DNA of 64,000 nt from an uncultured Microbacteriaceae bacterium (GTDB taxonomy: Bacteria; Actinomycetota; Actinomycetes; Actinomycetales; Microbacteriaceae), in assembly GCA_903940225.1 (NCBI GenBank), contig CAJAKC010000012.1:1-64000 (forward strand), in the 5' to 3' direction. The notes beneath the pieces were generated by a model. The model had not been told where the DNA came from, did not search any database, and saw only the letters and a list, made by a program, of their open reading frames with translations. The first letter of the stretch is position 1, and each line of letters starts with the position of its first letter. The translations under genes and the position numbers were made by a program. Positions 44,885-55,096 of the stretch are shown here, piece by piece.

Positions 44885-45901
44885 ATGATTGACCACACTC
44901 TTCCGGCATGGTTTGAAAACACTTCGATTGTCGTCATGCTGGCGATTCTCATCATCGATTTGCTTCTCGTCGTCCGGCGTCCGCACGTCCCGTCGACCAA
45001 GGAATCCGCGCTGTGGATCAGCTTTTACGTCGGCCTCGCGGTCATCTTCGGGTTGTTGGTTCTCTGGGTCGCGAACGACGCCGGACTGAACGGAACCGAA
45101 CTGAGTTTGCAGTTCTATGCGGGGTGGCTGACGGAATACTCACTCTCGGCCGACAACGTCTTCGTATTCCTCATCATCATGAGCCAATTTGCCGTCCCGA
45201 AGAGAATGCAACAAGAACTCTTGATGCTGGGCATCGTGCTCGCACTCGTGTTCCGCGGTATTTTCATTCTGCTCGGCGCGCAGCTACTCGAAAGCTATTC
45301 GTGGCTGTTCTACATTTTCGGTGCGTACCTCGTATACGTCGCGATTCAACAACTGCGTGAAAAAGACGAACACGGCAGCGGCGAAGACAACGCCGTCATG
45401 GCGTGGCTGAAGAGGGTCTTGCGTGTGCACCCGGAATGGCGGGACACCGACCGTTGGCGCGTCATGGTTGACGGCAAGAAGCTCCTCACACCGGCGATTC
45501 TTGTCCTGGTTTCCCTGGGAACGATCGACCTCATCTTTGCGCTGGATTCGATTCCCGCCATCTTCGGAATCACGACCAGCCCGTTCCTTGTCCTTGCCAC
45601 GAACGTTTTCGCGCTGATGGGTCTGCGCCAGTTGTACTTCCTGCTGGGTGACCTCATCGACCGACTCCACTTCCTCGGCCACGGAATTGCCTTCATCCTT
45701 GCGTTTATTGGGTTCAAGCTGGTCAATCACGCACTTCACCTCAACGAACTACCGTTCATCAACAACGGCGAACACGTCGAACTGGTTCCCGAAATTCCGA
45801 CGTGGCTCTCCCTTGTGGTCATCGTCGTGACCCTTGCGATTGCGGTTCTCGCCAGTCTCGCCCGCTCAAAGCGCGAAGAGGCGAAGTCAGCGAAGCACTA
45901 G
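44885..45901 (+). CDS. TerC-family integral membrane protein
   Basis: A 338-residue membrane protein with about nine helices. TerC signatures are present: [19 protein letters not shown] with conserved acidic residues, [26 protein letters not shown], and an acidic loop EDNAVM. The family is linked to metal (Mn2+) export and tellurite resistance. ATG 44885 follows TACTCT by six bases (leaderless). No riboswitch is visible in the short leader; the 80 nt upstream hold only the tRNA terminator. Confidence 0.9.
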   Translation: MIDHTLPAWFENTSIVVMLAILIIDLLLVVRRPHVPSTKESALWISFYVGLAVIFGLLVLWVANDAGLNGTELSLQFYAGWLTEYSLSADNVFVFLIIMSQFAVPKRMQQELLMLGIVLALVFRGIFILLGAQLLESYSWLFYIFGAYLVYVAIQQLREKDEHGSGEDNAVMAWLKRVLRVHPEWRDTDRWRVMVDGKKLLTPAILVLVSLGTIDLIFALDSIPAIFGITTSPFLVLATNVFALMGLRQLYFLLGDLIDRLHFLGHGIAFILAFIGFKLVNHALHLNELPFINNGEHVELVPEIPTWLSLVVIVVTLAIAVLASLARSKREEAKSAKH

Positions 45902-45926
45902 CGCCTGCGCTGGTAAACTCGGTGTG

Positions 45927-47357
45927 ATGAACGCCGCCGCTTCGGGCACCAACCTGCCCCGCACCCTCGCGCAAAAGGTTTGGGATGCGCATCGCGTTGT
46001 CACGGGTGAAAACGGCGAGCCCGATCTAATCTACATCGACCTTCACCTGGTGCACGAAGTAACCAGCCCCCAGGCTTTTGATGGTTTGCGTGTGGCTGGT
46101 CGCCCAGTTCGTCGCCCCGATCTGACGATTGCGACGGAAGACCACAACACTCCGACGCTGAACATCACGGAAAAGATTGTGGATCCGACTTCGCGCATCC
46201 AGATCGAAACTCTTCGGTCGAATGCGAAAGAATTTGGAATCCGCCTGCACTCCCTCGGGGACGTCGAACAGGGGATCGTGCATGTTGTCGGTCCGCAGTT
46301 GGGGCTCACGATGCCCGGCATCACCGTCGTCTGTGGAGACAGTCATACGTCGACCCACGGCGCCTTTGGCGCGATGGCATTCGGCATCGGAACATCCGAG
46401 GTCGAGCACGTGCTCGCCACCCAAACGCTGCCGCTCAAACCGTTCAAAACAATGGCAATCACCGTCAACGGGCACTTGCGCGACGGTGTCAGCGCGAAAG
46501 ACATCATCCTTGCCGTCATCGCCAAGATCAGCACGGGCGGTGGTCAGGGCTATGTGCTCGAGTACCGCGGAAGCGCCATTCGCGAGCTTTCGATGGAAGG
46601 CCGCATGACGATCTGCAACATGTCCATCGAGGCGGGAGCCCGCGCCGGAATGGTGGCCCCCGACGAGACGACGTTCGAGTACCTCAAGGGCCGTTCCCAC
46701 GCGCCGCAGGGTGCGGATTGGGATGCGGCGGTCGAGTATTGGAAGACGCTACCAACCGATAAAGGCGCAGTTTTCGACGCCGAGGTCGTCATCGACGGGG
46801 ACGCTCTCGAACCGTTCGTCACCTGGGGGACGAACCCCGGCCAGGGAGTTGCCCTCTCGGAATCGGTTCCCAACCCTGCCGACATTCCAGACCTCAACGA
46901 CCGCGCGGCCGCCGAGCGCGCACTGGAATACATGGACCTCGCGCCCGGAACCCCGATGAAGTCAATCCCGGTCGACCAAGTGTTCATGGGCTCGTGCACG
47001 AATTCACGCATCGAAGACTTGCGCGCATTCGCCAGTGTCATCAAGGGCAAGAAACTCGCGAATGGCGTCAAGCTCATGGTGGTTCCCGGCTCGGCACGCG
47101 TTCGACTCGAGGCCGAGGCCGAGGGAATTGACAAGATCGTCGAGGACTTTGGCGGGGAATGGCGATTCGCCGGCTGCTCGATGTGCCTGGGAATGAATCC
47201 CGACCAATTGCAACCGGGTGAACGTTGTGCATCGACGTCGAACCGTAACTTCGAAGGACGACAGGGTGCCGGCGGACGCACGCACCTCGTTTCGCCGTTG
47301 GTCGCCGCGGCGACCGCGATCCGCGGAACGCTCTCCAGCCCGTGGGATGTGGAGTAA
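45927..47357 (+). CDS. leuC: 3-Isopropylmalate dehydratase, large subunit
   Basis: A 476-residue aconitase-family protein. Fe-S cluster Cys residues are visible in [10 protein letters not shown] and [10 protein letters not shown], and [14 protein letters not shown] is conserved. It isomerises 2-isopropylmalate in leucine synthesis with LeuD. ATG 45927 follows TAAACT by seven bases (leaderless), which decides it over a longer frame. LeuD follows after 3 nt. Confidence 0.97.
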   Translation: MNAAASGTNLPRTLAQKVWDAHRVVTGENGEPDLIYIDLHLVHEVTSPQAFDGLRVAGRPVRRPDLTIATEDHNTPTLNITEKIVDPTSRIQIETLRSNAKEFGIRLHSLGDVEQGIVHVVGPQLGLTMPGITVVCGDSHTSTHGAFGAMAFGIGTSEVEHVLATQTLPLKPFKTMAITVNGHLRDGVSAKDIILAVIAKISTGGGQGYVLEYRGSAIRELSMEGRMTICNMSIEAGARAGMVAPDETTFEYLKGRSHAPQGADWDAAVEYWKTLPTDKGAVFDAEVVIDGDALEPFVTWGTNPGQGVALSESVPNPADIPDLNDRAAAERALEYMDLAPGTPMKSIPVDQVFMGSCTNSRIEDLRAFASVIKGKKLANGVKLMVVPGSARVRLEAEAEGIDKIVEDFGGEWRFAGCSMCLGMNPDQLQPGERCASTSNRNFEGRQGAGGRTHLVSPLVAAATAIRGTLSSPWDVE

Positions 47358-47360
47358 GTC

Positions 47361-47957
47361 ATGGACACTGTTTCCGTCATCACCGGCATCGGCGTTCCGC
47401 TGAAGCGCAGCAACGTCGACACCGACCAAATCATCCCCGCCGAGTTCCTCAAGCGAGTGACCAAGACCGGTTTCGAGGATGCGCTCTTCTATCGCTGGCG
47501 TGAGGATCCCGAATTCGTGCTCAACGTCGAGCCGTTCACGCACGGAACAGTCCTCGTCGCTGGAATGGATTTCGGAACGGGCTCGTCGCGGGAGCACGCG
47601 GTGTGGGCGCTGCGTGACTTCGGTTTCAACGCCGTCATCGCGCCGCGATTCGCCGACATATTCCGCGGCAATTCGGGCAAGCAGGGGCTACTCACCGCGG
47701 TCGTCCCCGAGTCGATCGTCGAAGCAATCTGGGCCGAAATCGACGCCAACCCCGGGGTCTCGGTAACCGTCGATTTGGTCAACCGCTCGGTATCGTGTGG
47801 GGATGTGCACAGTCCGTTCGAAATCGATGATTACACGCGGTGGCGACTGATGGAGGGACTCGACGACATCGGGCTGACCCTTCGCCACGAAGCCGACATC
47901 GACGCGTTCGAGACCCATCGCGAATCGTGGCTCCCAAAGACGTTGCCGGCTCGATGA
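47361..47957 (+). CDS. leuD: 3-Isopropylmalate dehydratase, small subunit
   Basis: A 198-residue swivelling-domain subunit. [16 protein letters not shown] and [17 protein letters not shown] are the hallmark segments. It completes the active site of LeuC. The stop overlaps the ATG of murA (ATGA), so leuCD and murA are translationally coupled. Confidence 0.97.
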   Translation: MDTVSVITGIGVPLKRSNVDTDQIIPAEFLKRVTKTGFEDALFYRWREDPEFVLNVEPFTHGTVLVAGMDFGTGSSREHAVWALRDFGFNAVIAPRFADIFRGNSGKQGLLTAVVPESIVEAIWAEIDANPGVSVTVDLVNRSVSCGDVHSPFEIDDYTRWRLMEGLDDIGLTLRHEADIDAFETHRESWLPKTLPAR

Positions 47958-49321
47958 ACTCGTTGAGCGATGACGCGAAGCGTCAGGGTGAACGCGTGGG
48001 CCTCAGCGTCGACGCCATCACCATTCACGGCGGCAAACCGCTGGTCGGTCGCGTTGATGTGCGCGGTGCAAAGAATCTTGTCACCAAGGCGATGGTCGCC
48101 GCACTACTCGGTGACGAGCCGTCGGTGCTTCGCGGAGTGCCGGCCATTTCGGACGTGGCAATCGTTCGTGGATTGCTCGAGGCCCACGGTGTTCGAGTAA
48201 CAGACACCGGTGATGGCGAACTGACGCTGGATCCGACCAACGTCACGAGCGCACACTTCGCCGAGATTGATGCGCACGCTGGATCCAGCCGAATCCCCAT
48301 TCTCTTTTGCGGTCCACTGCTGCACCAACTGGGCGAGGCTTTCATTCCCGACCTCGGGGGCTGCCGAATCGGCGACCGCCCGATCAACTTCCACCTCGAC
48401 GCACTTCGCGCTTTCGGCGCGCACGTCACCAAGCTTCCGCAGGGGATTCACCTCACCGCACCCGAACGGCTTCGCGGTGCCGAAATCGAATTGCCGTTTC
48501 CGTCCGTTGGTGCGACAGAGCAGGTTTTGCTGTCGGCGGTCCGCGCCGAGGGCGTGACCGAACTCAAAAACGCGGCGATCGAGCCAGAGATCATGGACCT
48601 CATCTCCATCCTCCAAAAGATGGGCGCGATCATCTGGATCGAACCAAACCGCACCATCTTCATCGAGGGCGTCGAGCGGCTCGGCGGATATGTCCACCGT
48701 GCACTGTTTGATCGCAACGAAGCAGCGTCGTGGGCTGCGGCCGCTCTTGCGACAAAGGGCGACATCTTCGTCGCGGGCGCTCAACAACCAGAGCTCCTCA
48801 CGTTCCTCAACGTGTACCGCAAGGTCGGCGGAGAGTTTGAGGTTCACGAAGACGGTATTCGATTCTGGCATCCCGGGGGAACCCTCAAACCGGTCGTCGT
48901 CGAAACGGATGTTCACCCCGGCTTCATGACCGACTGGCAACAGCCCCTTGTCGTTGCGATGACACAGGCCGAGGGAACGTCAATCGTGCACGAGACCGTC
49001 TATGAAAACCGCTTCGGGTTTACCGACTCGCTCAACGCAATGGGGGCGAACATCGTCGTCCACAACGACGGAATCGCGTCGATTACGCGTCGCGTTCCGC
49101 GCCGAGCACTCGAGCAAGCGGCGGTCATCACGGGACCAACCCCGCTTCACGGAGCCGACATTCGTGTTCCCGACCTCCGTGGCGGTTTCTCGCACCTCAT
49201 TGCGGCTCTCGCCGCCGATGGAACGAGCACGATTTCGAACGTCGGAATCATTGCCCGCGGATACGAGCACTTCATTGACAAGCTGCGCGACCTCGGTGCT
49301 GAATTCGAACTCGCCGACTAG
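47954..49321 (+). CDS. murA: UDP-N-acetylglucosamine 1-carboxyvinyltransferase
   Basis: A 455-residue EPSP-synthase-fold enzyme that adds enolpyruvate to UDP-GlcNAc, the first step of peptidoglycan precursor synthesis. The fosfomycin-target loop has Cys at C137 ([10 protein letters not shown]), so it should be fosfomycin-sensitive unless altered elsewhere. [17 protein letters not shown] near the start replaces the usual SGAKNAAL. About 30 extra N-terminal residues precede the core. ATG 47954 overlaps the leuD stop. Confidence 0.93.
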   Translation: MNSLSDDAKRQGERVGLSVDAITIHGGKPLVGRVDVRGAKNLVTKAMVAALLGDEPSVLRGVPAISDVAIVRGLLEAHGVRVTDTGDGELTLDPTNVTSAHFAEIDAHAGSSRIPILFCGPLLHQLGEAFIPDLGGCRIGDRPINFHLDALRAFGAHVTKLPQGIHLTAPERLRGAEIELPFPSVGATEQVLLSAVRAEGVTELKNAAIEPEIMDLISILQKMGAIIWIEPNRTIFIEGVERLGGYVHRALFDRNEAASWAAAALATKGDIFVAGAQQPELLTFLNVYRKVGGEFEVHEDGIRFWHPGGTLKPVVVETDVHPGFMTDWQQPLVVAMTQAEGTSIVHETVYENRFGFTDSLNAMGANIVVHNDGIASITRRVPRRALEQAAVITGPTPLHGADIRVPDLRGGFSHLIAALAADGTSTISNVGIIARGYEHFIDKLRDLGAEFELAD

Positions 49322-49345
49322 GCTAAGCGCCGTAGGAGGCGGGAT

Positions 49346-50077
49346 ATGACAACGACCGAACGTGGGCTGAGATGGCACGCCATCGCCGGTTTGGCGTTGC
49401 CATTGATGGGTCTCATCAGTTCGATTCGCGTTCGTGGCGAAGACAACGTTCCCGCCACCGGCCCGTTCATTGTCGCTCCCTGTCACTTCAGCGCGATTGA
49501 TCCTGTCGTCATGGGCGTCGGGGTGTGGAAAGCGGGTCGTGTTCCGCGATTCATGGCAAAGGTGTCCCTGTTCAAGCTGCCTATTCTCGGGGCAATCCTT
49601 CGGTCGCTGGGACAGATTCCAGTAGAGCGAGAGGGGACCCAGCGCGCACTCGGGCCGATGAAGGCAGCGCGCACCCTCGCGAAGGAGGGCCACGGCGTCA
49701 TCATTTACCCAGAGGGCACACTGACGCGCGACCCCGACCTGTGGCCGATGCGAGGCAAGACGGGGGCTGTGCGCATGGCACTGGAGACGGGCATCCCACT
49801 GATTCCCGCGGCCCACTGGGGCACGGCGGATCTGATGCCGCGTTACTCGGGAAAGCTCCGCTTGTTTCCGCGCACGCCGATCACCGTCCTTTTCGGCAAG
49901 CCGATTGATTTGTCCGGGTTTAAGGGAAAGCCGCTCGACCTCAAGATGCTCAGCCAAGCGACGCTCATTCTCATGAACGCCATAACCGATTTACAGGCGC
50001 AGTTGCGCGGAGAAAAGGCGCCGGAAAAGCGCTGGGATCCGGCCGAGCACAACCAAACAACTACGGGAAAGTTCTAA
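49346..50077 (+). CDS. plsC: 1-Acylglycerol-3-phosphate acyltransferase
   Basis: A 243-residue membrane-associated acyltransferase. The HX4D motif is HFSAID near residue 50, the glycerophosphate-binding segment is VIIYPEGTLTRD and an N-terminal hydrophobic helix is present. It makes phosphatidic acid from lysophosphatidic acid. GTAGGAGG precedes the ATG, and the stop overlaps gpsA by one base. Confidence 0.9.
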   Translation: MTTTERGLRWHAIAGLALPLMGLISSIRVRGEDNVPATGPFIVAPCHFSAIDPVVMGVGVWKAGRVPRFMAKVSLFKLPILGAILRSLGQIPVEREGTQRALGPMKAARTLAKEGHGVIIYPEGTLTRDPDLWPMRGKTGAVRMALETGIPLIPAAHWGTADLMPRYSGKLRLFPRTPITVLFGKPIDLSGFKGKPLDLKMLSQATLILMNAITDLQAQLRGEKAPEKRWDPAEHNQTTTGKF

Positions 50078-51078
50078 TGGCCAACGTCGCAGTGCTCGGA
50101 GCCGGTGCGTGGGGAACCACGTTCGCCAAGGTTCTCGCCGACGCGGGAAACACGGTTCAGGTCTGGGCGCGTCGCGATCAGGTGGCAAACGAGATCAACG
50201 AGACGCACCGGAACACCAAGTACCTGCAGCGCGTCAACCTCCCGCTGAGTATCACCGCATCGACGTCGCTTCCGGTAACCCTGGCCGGCGTCGATGCTAT
50301 CTTCCTATCCGTTCCGTCCCAATCGCTCCGCGGAGTGCTCGAAGATGTAGACGGGCTGCTGGGTGACCACGTGCCGGTCGTGTCCTTGATGAAGGGTGTC
50401 GAACGCTCGACGGGACTCCGCATGAGCGAGGTCATTGCTGAAGCCGGTCGGGTTTCCCTTGACCGCATCGCTGTTTTGTCCGGACCGAATCTTGCTTTGG
50501 AAATGGCGAATGCGGAACCGTCTGCGTCGGCCGTCGCATCCGCGAACCACGATGTTGCCGTTGCTGTTGCCGCGATGGCGACGAATCACTACTTCACAGC
50601 GTTGACAAACACCGACGTCATCGGCACGGAATTTGGCGGGGTTCTCAAGAACCTCATCGCCGTTGCCGTCGGTATTGCCGATGGCGTTGGCTACGGTGAC
50701 AACACCAAGGCATCGATCATCACGCGCGGACTCACGGAACTGTCGGCGTTTGCGTCGGCTTACGGCGCTCGCCCCGAGACAATGTGGGGATTGGCCGGAT
50801 TGGGCGACCTCATCGCTACGTGCGAATCACCCCTTTCACGAAACAACACGGCCGGCCGACTGTTGGGGCAGGGGTATTCGTTCGACATGGTCATCCGACA
50901 GATGGATCAGACCGCCGAAGGGCTGTCGTCCGTTGACCCGATTCTGACTCTTGCCGCCGCCAAGAAGGTGTCCATGCCGATCGTCAGCCAGGTTCAACAG
51001 GTTTTGCGCGGAACGCTTGACCCCCGCGAACTCGCACCCCACCTTGCCACCGACACGAGTGGGCCGGCGGAGGAGTAG
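50077..51078 (+). CDS. gpsA: Glycerol-3-phosphate dehydrogenase, NAD(P)+
   Basis: A 333-residue enzyme making sn-glycerol 3-phosphate for phospholipid synthesis, consistent with its plsC neighbour. The nucleotide motif GAGAWGTTFAKVL is at residues 7-19; SGPNLALEMA and GTEFGGVLKNLIAVAVGIADG carry the catalytic Lys. It overlaps the hydrolase gene by one base (TAGTG). Confidence 0.96.
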   Translation: MANVAVLGAGAWGTTFAKVLADAGNTVQVWARRDQVANEINETHRNTKYLQRVNLPLSITASTSLPVTLAGVDAIFLSVPSQSLRGVLEDVDGLLGDHVPVVSLMKGVERSTGLRMSEVIAEAGRVSLDRIAVLSGPNLALEMANAEPSASAVASANHDVAVAVAAMATNHYFTALTNTDVIGTEFGGVLKNLIAVAVGIADGVGYGDNTKASIITRGLTELSAFASAYGARPETMWGLAGLGDLIATCESPLSRNNTAGRLLGQGYSFDMVIRQMDQTAEGLSSVDPILTLAAAKKVSMPIVSQVQQVLRGTLDPRELAPHLATDTSGPAEE

Positions 51079-51803
51079 TGGCGGTTCAAGCGCTCGCCGA
51101 CGGCAGGGTGATCGCCGAACGAATCGGTGAGTTCCCCCCGCGCGTTGTCGCACTCCACGGTTGGGGTCGCACCGGCGCGGATTTTGTTCCCGTTCTGGCG
51201 GGACTCGATGCGGTATCGATTCACCTACCCGGTTTCGGGCCAACGACAGTTCCCGATTCGGTGTGGGGGACTTCGGAGTATGCGGAACTCGTTGCCGACG
51301 CCATCCGCCCGTTTGCCCCGGTCGTTGTCGTTGGACACAGCTTTGGCGGACGCGTCGCTGTTCGGCTCGCGGCGCGTCACCCTGAACTGATCTCTGGACT
51401 CGTTCTGACGGGCGCTCCGCTCGTTCGGCTAGCGCCGACGGGAAAACCGAAACTGTCCTATCGCCTTGCAAAGTGGGCGAACCGTGTGGGGATTCTGTCC
51501 GACACGGCGATGGAGTCCCGTCGACGCCAGGCGGGAAGCGCCGACTACAACGCCGCCCAGGGAATCATGCGCGACATCATGGTCAAGACCGTGAACGAGA
51601 GTTACGTCGACGACCTCGCGCGCATCGCCACCCCGACCTGGATGGTGTGGGGCGAGAACGACACGGCCGCCCCGACGGCGGCGGGCAAGGTCGCGTCCGA
51701 GCGTATCTGCGGCGCCCACTGGACCGTCGTGCCGGGAGAGGCACACCTCTTGACCCCCGGCCTTGGTGCCGCTGTTCGCGCGGCAGTGGGAGAGGCCATC
51801 TGA
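51078..51803 (+). CDS. Alpha/beta hydrolase
   Basis: A 241-residue hydrolase with the nucleophile elbow GHSFGGRVA, an Asp in WGENDTAAPT and the His in GEAHLL, which together form the expected triad. GTG 51078 is coupled to the gpsA stop, and its stop overlaps the MurF-like gene ATG. The substrate is unknown; the position inside a lipid and wall operon suggests a lipid or wall-derived ester, which is inference. Confidence 0.85.
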   Translation: MAVQALADGRVIAERIGEFPPRVVALHGWGRTGADFVPVLAGLDAVSIHLPGFGPTTVPDSVWGTSEYAELVADAIRPFAPVVVVGHSFGGRVAVRLAARHPELISGLVLTGAPLVRLAPTGKPKLSYRLAKWANRVGILSDTAMESRRRQAGSADYNAAQGIMRDIMVKTVNESYVDDLARIATPTWMVWGENDTAAPTAAGKVASERICGAHWTVVPGEAHLLTPGLGAAVRAAVGEAI

Positions 51804-53443
51804 TGGGGGATTTGGGATTGGAGAAGGTCATCATCCTTGGCACGTACCTCGTGTTCACGGCCTTCGTCGGGGTGAAGTGGATTCGCGTCGCTCAGCGCGA
51901 ACACTACGTGTTTGGATGGACCGAGCGCATCGCGGCTGGGTGGGGAAAGTCTCGTCCCGCATCGCTCGCGCCCTTGTTGGTCAGCGTGCTCATCGGTTCA
52001 GCGCTTCTCGTGCTTGGCGCATATGAACTCGTGTTCGAACCGGTGTCGGCACTCTTGGCTGCGCTGGCGGTCGGATTCGCCGCACTGTGGCCGTGGGGAC
52101 TTGGTTTCCGCGGGACAACGTCGAAACTTCAGTGGACCGCTCGTGCCAAGCGACTGGCGGCAATCTGGTTTGTCGTGTGGGTTCTGTCAAGCATTGCTGG
52201 GATTGCACTATTTGCTGCGACACTCTCGGCCACAGTTTTTGGAGTGCCGCTCGGCGGTCCCGGGGCAGCCCCCGTCACCGCTTGGCTAGCTGGTGCATTC
52301 TTCGTCATCGCACTTGTTGCCCCGGCTCGATTCGCCCCCATCTCAATGGACATTGCCTTGGCCATTGCAAACCCGATCGAGAAGGCTCTGTCGAAGAAGT
52401 GGCTCGTCGCCGCGCAGAAAAAGCTTCGCCAGGTCAACCCCACGGTTGTTGCCGTCACCGGCTCATACGGCAAGACGTCGACGAAGGGGTACATCGCGCA
52501 CCTCGTCGGCACCAAGTATTCGGTCGTTCCCAGCCCGGCCTCGTTCAACAACCTGATGGGCTTGGCGCGTGCGGTTAACGACAAACTGACGCCCGGTACC
52601 GAGGTGTTTGTTGCCGAGATGGGGATCTTTGGCGAGGGCGAGATTCGCCGACTCTGTGAATCATTCCCACCGGATATTGCCGCGATTACGGTCATCGGCG
52701 AAGCACACCTTGAACGGATGAAGACGCGGGAAACAATTCTGCGGGCCAAGAGCGAGATCGTTGACAAGGCGAAGACCGTTGTTCTGCCCATCGATGATCC
52801 CGACCTCGCTCGCCTTGCCGACCGCTGCGAATCCGAGGGCAAGCGCGTCATGCGCGTATCTGCCACAGGAGCAACCGCTGACGTTTCCGTCAACCCTTCT
52901 GCCTCGACGGCAACCATCGGGGGTGAATCGGTTCCCGTGACCATTTCTGGAGTGGGTCACGCGGTCAACGTTGCCGTGGCACTCGGCATCGCCCACGCGC
53001 TCGACGTTCCGCTGTCCACGATGGCACCGCGCCTCTCTTCCTTGCCGACCGCGGCACACCGCGCCGAACCACAGCAGGCACCGAGCGGCGCCATCATCAT
53101 CGACGATTCGTACAACGCCAATCCGTCCGGCGCGGCTCGTGCGGTAGAGGGCGGCTCGGCCATGGCAAAGGAACGCGGCGGTGCGTTCATCGTCGTGACG
53201 CCGGGCATGATCGAACTCGGCCCGGTGCAGGCCGAGCGGAACCGCGCCTTCGCGGAACAGATAGCGAACGTCGGCGGGGAATTGTTCGTTGTGGGCCACA
53301 CCAACCGCAAAGCGCTTGTGTCGGGACACCCGTCGGCGAAGGTTTTTGCGAAACGCACCGACGCGATGAGTGACGCCCTCCAGCGTGCGGGAGCCAAGGG
53401 CGTTATTCTCGTAGAAAACGACCTGCCCGATCATTACGCGTAA
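51803..53443 (+). CDS. Membrane-anchored MurF-like Mur ligase
   Basis: A 546-residue protein in two parts. Residues 1-180 contain about five hydrophobic helices (near 6-26, 56-79, 82-101, 118-143, 158-178). Residues 210-546 are a Mur ligase: P-loop TGSYGKTSTKG at 219-229, SFNNLMG near 247, AEMGIFGEGEIRR, IGEAHLERMKTRETILRAKSEI-type metal and carbamate region, and IIDDSYNANPSGAARAVE as in MurF. The usual MurF N-terminal UDP-MurNAc-binding domain is missing. It is coupled to the hydrolase upstream and followed by a Ddl-like enzyme, the natural partner in making and adding D-Ala-D-Ala. Confidence 0.85.
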   Translation: MGDLGLEKVIILGTYLVFTAFVGVKWIRVAQREHYVFGWTERIAAGWGKSRPASLAPLLVSVLIGSALLVLGAYELVFEPVSALLAALAVGFAALWPWGLGFRGTTSKLQWTARAKRLAAIWFVVWVLSSIAGIALFAATLSATVFGVPLGGPGAAPVTAWLAGAFFVIALVAPARFAPISMDIALAIANPIEKALSKKWLVAAQKKLRQVNPTVVAVTGSYGKTSTKGYIAHLVGTKYSVVPSPASFNNLMGLARAVNDKLTPGTEVFVAEMGIFGEGEIRRLCESFPPDIAAITVIGEAHLERMKTRETILRAKSEIVDKAKTVVLPIDDPDLARLADRCESEGKRVMRVSATGATADVSVNPSASTATIGGESVPVTISGVGHAVNVAVALGIAHALDVPLSTMAPRLSSLPTAAHRAEPQQAPSGAIIIDDSYNANPSGAARAVEGGSAMAKERGGAFIVVTPGMIELGPVQAERNRAFAEQIANVGGELFVVGHTNRKALVSGHPSAKVFAKRTDAMSDALQRAGAKGVILVENDLPDHYA

Positions 53444-53481
53444 TTGACAGCTCCTGGGTGGGGGAGCGAGACGGGACCCCG

Positions 53482-54612
53482 ATGAGCAACGCACCGTGGG
53501 CCGTGGTGTTCGGTGGGCCAAGCCCCGAACATGAAATTTCGATTCTGACGGGTCTCCAAGCCGAACGTGTCCTCACCGATGCCGGTGATTCCGTACACCC
53601 GATTTACTGGGCACCGTCGGGGGAATGGTTCCTCGTTCCCAACGGCACCGAAGCCGCCGACTATTTGGAGGGCGCACCGAAGGGCGCGAAGCCTCTCGAG
53701 GTGCGGTTGTCGCCCGACCCCGGGTTCGCGTCGAAGAAGTCTTTTGGCTCCGGTGTCCTTGACATCGAGTCCGCTCTGCTGTGTTTCCACGGTGGCGCGG
53801 GCGAGGGCGGTGGCGCCGCGGCACTGTTCGACGCGATGGGTATACCGGCGACCGGATCGACACTGTTCGCTGGGGCCGTCGGGATGGACAAGTTGGCGTT
53901 CGGCGGGATGATGGAGTCCGCGGGAATCCCGACACTGCAACGCCGTGCGGTTTCCGACACGACTGAACCCGGATTCGCTGGGCCGTACATCGTCAAACCG
54001 CGATTCGGGGGTTCGTCGATCGGCATCGAAATCGCCGACGACCTTGCAACCGCGAGAGCCCTGGCGAAGAGCTCCCCGCACCTCAAGAACGGTGCGGTGC
54101 TCGAGCCTTACCGCCCCAACCTCGTTGACCTCAACATTGGTTTCCGCACATTCCCAACGCTCGAGGTCACCGACCTCGAAAAACCGCTGCGCGGGGGTGG
54201 TGATTCTGGGTTGTATACCTACGCCGAAAAATATCTCGCCGGTGGATCCGGTTCCGAGGCGGGGCTGACCAGTGCACCGCGCGAATTCCCGGTGTCGTAT
54301 CCCGCGCCGATTCACGACAAGGCCGCGGAACTTGCTCGCACTGTCGCCGAGATTACGCGACTCACCGGCATCGTGCGCGTCGACCTGTTACTCGATGAAA
54401 AATCGGGCGACCTGTTTGTCAACGAAGTGAACTCCATCCCGGGTGCGCTTTCGCTGTATCTCTGGGCACCGAAGCATCCGGCACTGACCGTCCTTCGCGA
54501 TGCCCTCACCGAAGCGCGCGATCGCCGCGTCATTTTTCCGCAGGCCGGACACGGCAGCGGAGTCGCTCTCCGCGCAGCTGGCGGAATCTCAGCCAAACTG
54601 CTCGGGCTTTAG
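53482..54612 (+). CDS. D-alanine--D-alanine ligase-like ATP-grasp enzyme
   Basis: A 376-residue Ddl-family ligase. The N-terminal EHEISILTG, the ATP-grasp KPRFGGSSIGIEIA and the C-terminal NEVNSIPGALSLYLW are visible. The last differs from the classical NEVNTMPGF and resembles a divergent Ddl-like group. It should join two D-amino acids (D-Ala-D-Ala or a variant) for the MurF-like partner just upstream. ATG 53482 is preferred; GTG 53458 would add eight residues. Stops overlap with the convergent DUF3515 gene in TTAG. Confidence 0.85.
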   Translation: MSNAPWAVVFGGPSPEHEISILTGLQAERVLTDAGDSVHPIYWAPSGEWFLVPNGTEAADYLEGAPKGAKPLEVRLSPDPGFASKKSFGSGVLDIESALLCFHGGAGEGGGAAALFDAMGIPATGSTLFAGAVGMDKLAFGGMMESAGIPTLQRRAVSDTTEPGFAGPYIVKPRFGGSSIGIEIADDLATARALAKSSPHLKNGAVLEPYRPNLVDLNIGFRTFPTLEVTDLEKPLRGGGDSGLYTYAEKYLAGGSGSEAGLTSAPREFPVSYPAPIHDKAAELARTVAEITRLTGIVRVDLLLDEKSGDLFVNEVNSIPGALSLYLWAPKHPALTVLRDALTEARDRRVIFPQAGHGSGVALRAAGGISAKLLGL

Positions 54613-55073
54613 TCGCCGAAGACGTCTTCGGACGACAGGCACTTCGATGTCGCGGAAACTGCACCGACGGCCGTCCCGACGGCGGTGACGCTATCGATTC
54701 CGCTCGCGCTATCGGAATCGACAACCAGCTCGGTTGCCGGAGTGCGACCAAACGTGATGAACGTGTAGATCGGTGCCTGGGAATCGTCGCGCAACCAATC
54801 GATGCCGTTCACGCTGAAGCAGGGCAGTTCTGACGGACCCGTTTCCGGAAGTCCACACCGCAGGATGACGGCCGCGGGGTCTCCCCATGCGGCAGTCGAC
54901 TGGGCATTCGTCGAGCGCCGTGCAAGACCGCTGACCGCGTCGGGAAGCCGAACCATCACCTCGGCACAAGCGGGGTCGTTTGCACCGTCAGCGGGTTGCA
55001 GGGGCACGGCACTCGTGCAGCCGGCCAACGAGAGGACGAGCGCGAGGCTGGGGATAGTGACACGTGCAAACAT
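54609..55073 (-). CDS. DUF3515-family lipoprotein
   Basis: A 154-residue secreted lipoprotein (LAGC lipobox, Cys near 19) with the small DUF3515 domain: Cys in DPACAEVMVRLP, then VILRCGL and a final Cys. The family is actinobacterial, with unknown function, and is usually found here between ddl and thiL. ATG 55073 lies seven bases after a -10 box TAGCCT (minus strand), a leaderless start. Confidence 0.85.
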   Translation of the reverse strand: MFARVTIPSLALVLSLAGCTSAVPLQPADGANDPACAEVMVRLPDAVSGLARRSTNAQSTAAWGDPAAVILRCGLPETGPSELPCFSVNGIDWLRDDSQAPIYTFITFGRTPATELVVDSDSASGIDSVTAVGTAVGAVSATSKCLSSEDVFGD

Positions 55074-55080
55074 CGCTTTC

Positions 55081-55090
55081 AGGCTACCGT
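55081..55090. promoter_or_regulatory. Overlapping divergent -10 boxes of thiL and DUF3515 gene
   Basis: AGGCTACCGT contains TACCGT on the plus strand (55085-55090, six bases before thiL ATG 55097) and TAGCCT on the minus strand (55081-55086, seven bases before ATG 55073). The two hexamers share two base pairs. Confidence 0.6.
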
Positions 55091-55096
55091 TGTTCC

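Noticed and set aside
53458-53481. GTG start for the Ddl-like gene
   Set aside because: Eight extra residues without family support; neither start has a strong ribosome site, so the ATG was preferred.
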